A stretch of DNA of 64,000 bases from JBJMLO01 sp045805265 (GTDB lineage: Bacteria; Actinomycetota; UBA4738; JACQTL01): the NCBI GenBank assembly GCA_045805265.1, contig JBJMLO010000008.1:62001-126000 (forward strand), read 5' to 3'. The stretch's first letter is position 1; the number at the start of each line of letters is the position of its first letter. Shown in pieces: positions 62,365 through 64,000 of this stretch. Both the position numbers and the translations under genes were made by a program. The notes under the pieces were generated by a model that searched no databases, was not told where the DNA came from, and worked only from the letters and a program-made list of their open reading frames with translations.

Positions 62365-63277
62365 ATGCGCCCCGCGCGCTCCGCCCTTTGCCTTGTTCTA
62401 TTCGTCCTCCTCATCTCGATGGGCGGATCCGAGGCTTCCGCACTCACACGCGCCTCTACGTGCCCGGAAAGTTGCGGACTCGGGCAGCGGCTGACCTCGC
62501 GCCACGGGTGGTCTTCTCCGCGCTTCTGGAGGGCTCCGACAACGAGACCGGATGGTCGGTGGCAGCCGGCGCGGACGGGAGCGAGTACGTCGTGGGGAAC
62601 ACCTGGTCCTCGGACTTCCCCACGACGGAGAGGGCGTACGACCGAACCCTCGATGGCCAAGAGGATGTCTTCTTCGCCAGGATCGACCCCACCGGCTCGC
62701 ACCTGATGTACTTGACGCTGCTGGGCGGTCGGTACTCGGACAACGCCATCGCCGTCGCCGTGGGTTCCCCATCCTCCGCTTCAGACGGCCGCCCTCGAGG
62801 ACCGGTCTCCGCCAGCCGCTCGTCGGCGAGCAGCGGCCACTCCAACGCCCTTGCTGGCGAGATGGCCACCACCTGCACGGTCTCGGGCTCCTCACGCCCC
62901 GACACGCTGATCGGAACGCCTCGCCGGGACGTGATCTGCGGTGGGCGGGCAACGATGTCATCTCCGGAGAGGGACGGAGCGACATCATCGTCGGCGGTGC
63001 CGGGGACGATCAGGTGATGGGCGGGCCCGGGGCCGACGCGATCTTCGGCGGCCTCGGACGCGATGCCTTGCGCGGTCAGGAAGGGGCCGACCTTCTGGTG
63101 GGGAACCTCGGGGCCGACGCCATATGGGGTGGCGATGGCAACGACACGATGCGTGGAAGAGCGGGGAACGACCGCCTCTTTGGGGGTCGGGGGAACGATC
63201 GACTCGACGGCGGGCGGATGCGCGATGCGTGTTCCGGAGGCATCGGCCGCGATATCGTCCGCAACTGCGAGCTCTAG
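62365..63277 (+). pseudogene. SBBP/RTX secreted protein, multiply frameshifted
   Basis: ATG 62365 (CAGGAG upstream) starts a signal peptide 'ALCLVLFVLLISMGGSEASA'. A second frame then gives an SBBP beta-propeller repeat ('GWSVAAGADGSEYVVGNTWS', 'DVFFARIDPTGSHLMYLTLL'). A third gives RTX repeats ('GGAGDDQVMGGPGADAIFGG') to the stop at 63277. A full-length protein would need several SBBP units, so internal deletion is likely besides the shifts. Its stop shares the CTAG palindrome with the convergent next gene. Confidence 0.75.
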
Positions 63278-63717
63278 ACCGCCGCCCCGAGGCTGGAGGC
63301 AATCTCCTGGATGGCCGCTCGCTCGGCGGGGCTGATGCTCTCCTCACCCTCCCGGTGAGCCGTCGCGACCTTGTCCGCGAGGGTGAGGACGAAGCGCCGG
63401 TAGTCCTCGATCTCCTCGGGGGTCGCCTTGCGCGCCAGCAGCTCGACCGCATCACGAAGATGCCGCAGACCATTCTCCTTGAGCTCCTCGGCCGAGCGAT
63501 ACCGGGTGTGGTCGATCTCGGGCTTCGCCGAGACGATCTCGTCGAGGAGCTCGGTTCCTCCGTGCTGCTTGCGCGCTTCCCCGTAGGCCTTCGCCATCGC
63601 GATCGTTTCCCGGAAGGCTCCCCGGCGCTGTGCGGTGACGACGATCATGCCGGCGCTGGGCGGACCCTCTAACACGACCTGCCACTCCTCAGGCGTGAAA
63701 TCGGCCTTTGCGGTCAT
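63274..63717 (-). CDS. Conserved protein of unknown function
   Basis: 147 residues from ATG 63717 (GAGGAGGTGGGA upstream). 'FTPEEWQVVLEGPPSAGMIV' and 'EIVSAKPEIDHTRYRSAEEL' with 'LRHLRDAVELLARKATPEEI' are strongly conserved in actinobacteria and resemble TerB-like small helical proteins, though I cannot name a function. Acidic and soluble, no signal. Convergent with the SBBP/RTX remnant, with which it overlaps by 4 bases. Confidence 0.7.
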   Translation of the reverse strand: MTAKADFTPEEWQVVLEGPPSAGMIVVTAQRRGAFRETIAMAKAYGEARKQHGGTELLDEIVSAKPEIDHTRYRSAEELKENGLRHLRDAVELLARKATPEEIEDYRRFVLTLADKVATAHREGEESISPAERAAIQEIASSLGAAV

Positions 63718-63805
63718 TCCCACCTCCTCGTGGTCGTCGGATGATTACCTCACGCGGGGCAGTTGTGCGGATCAGCGGCTTGAACTCTCTCACCCTTCGT
63801 TTAGG

Positions 63806-63840
63806 CCCGAAATTCGGGAGGACGCCGTACATTCGAGGGG
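63806..63840 (+). promoter_or_regulatory. Second copy of the CCCGAAATTCGGG promoter
   Basis: The same palindrome (63806-63818), GACGCCG spacer and TACATT -10 (63828-63833) as at 34586-34621, ending 7 bases before the ATG. Conservation of the palindrome across two otherwise diverged copies supports a real operator. Confidence 0.55.
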
Positions 63841-64000
63841 ATGGTCGACCGCACGGTCCGCGATGCCCGGCAGCCAGCCGTGGACTGTGCTAGACAGATC
63901 CTGGATGGCCGGTTCCCACCGGACGAGGGTGCCCGGAGATTGACCACCGAGCTCCTCCCGTTTCTCGGGCAGGACCCGCAGACCCGTCAGTTCGCCGAGT
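63841..64000 (+). CDS. Paralogue of the small helical protein at 34.6 kb (cut by window end)
   Basis: The first 53 residues read 'MVDRTVRDARQPAVDCARQI' then 'LDGRFPPDEGARRLTTELLP' and run out of the window. Aligned to the 34622 copy, about 75 percent of residues agree, and no shift or stop is seen. The two copies bracket 29 kb of mosaic DNA in the same orientation. Confidence 0.65.
   Translation, partial: MVDRTVRDARQPAVDCARQILDGRFPPDEGARRLTTELLPFLGQDPQTRQFAE

Overview
The window is high-GC DNA with dense genes, many GTG starts and 4-base GTGA/ATGA overlaps between neighbouring genes. It encodes an actinobacterial-type IHF core, a DUF7218-like small basic protein, IclR and ROK regulators, and numerous secreted or lipid-anchored proteins. 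This points to an actinomycete (Actinomycetota), probably a soil or sediment lineage outside the well-studied genera. That placement is inferred from content and codon use, not from a marker gene.

Layout. 1-9.1 kb: the end of an aldo/keto reductase, a GNAT acetyltransferase with a frameshifted APH-type phosphotransferase, a phosphoesterase lipoprotein, three secreted proteins (one with RTX repeats), a large LuxR-type ATPase regulator and an ECF sigma factor. 9.1-17.2 kb: a nine-gene, tightly coupled minus-strand operon with a HpcH/HpaI aldolase, a dihydroorotate dehydrogenase-like flavoprotein, a P450, LigA/LigB-type ring-cleavage dioxygenase subunits, a DUF6282-type hydrolase, a histidine phosphatase, and a PEP-synthase-like phosphotransferase split into an ATP-grasp subunit and a phosphohistidine subunit. 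Facing it (17.3-23.4 kb) are an APC permease, aldehyde dehydrogenase, class III aminotransferase, IclR regulator, cupin and O-methyltransferase. Together they look like an uptake and catabolic locus for an aromatic, perhaps nitrogen-containing, compound.

23.4-34.4 kb: a sugar locus of two divergent operons around a ROK repressor with candidate operators. It has a binding protein, two permeases and an MsmK-type ATPase, a GH4 6-phospho-glycosidase, two BadF-type sugar kinases, a polysaccharide deacetylase and a SIS-domain isomerase/deaminase. Import, phosphorylation and cleavage of an amino-sugar oligosaccharide fits best.

34.5-64 kb: a mosaic accessory region. It contains an L,D-transpeptidase, a MocR operon with a dehydrogenase-HAD fusion, hemerythrin, DUF892 and PRC-barrel stress genes with an atypical Nramp transporter and a membrane-tethered IHF-like protein. 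A set of large secreted RTX, beta-helix, TolB and BNR-repeat proteins follows. Between them lie eroded genes (quinone reductase, VOC, IS3 transposase, SDR, ABC ATPase, SBBP/RTX) and dispersed repeats. Three repeat copies begin with what reads as the 5' half of a tRNA-Gln(CUG) gene. The region is bracketed by two copies, in the same orientation, of a small gene with a conserved palindromic promoter (34.6 and 63.8 kb).

No complete tRNA, no rRNA, no CRISPR array and no intact transposase was seen.
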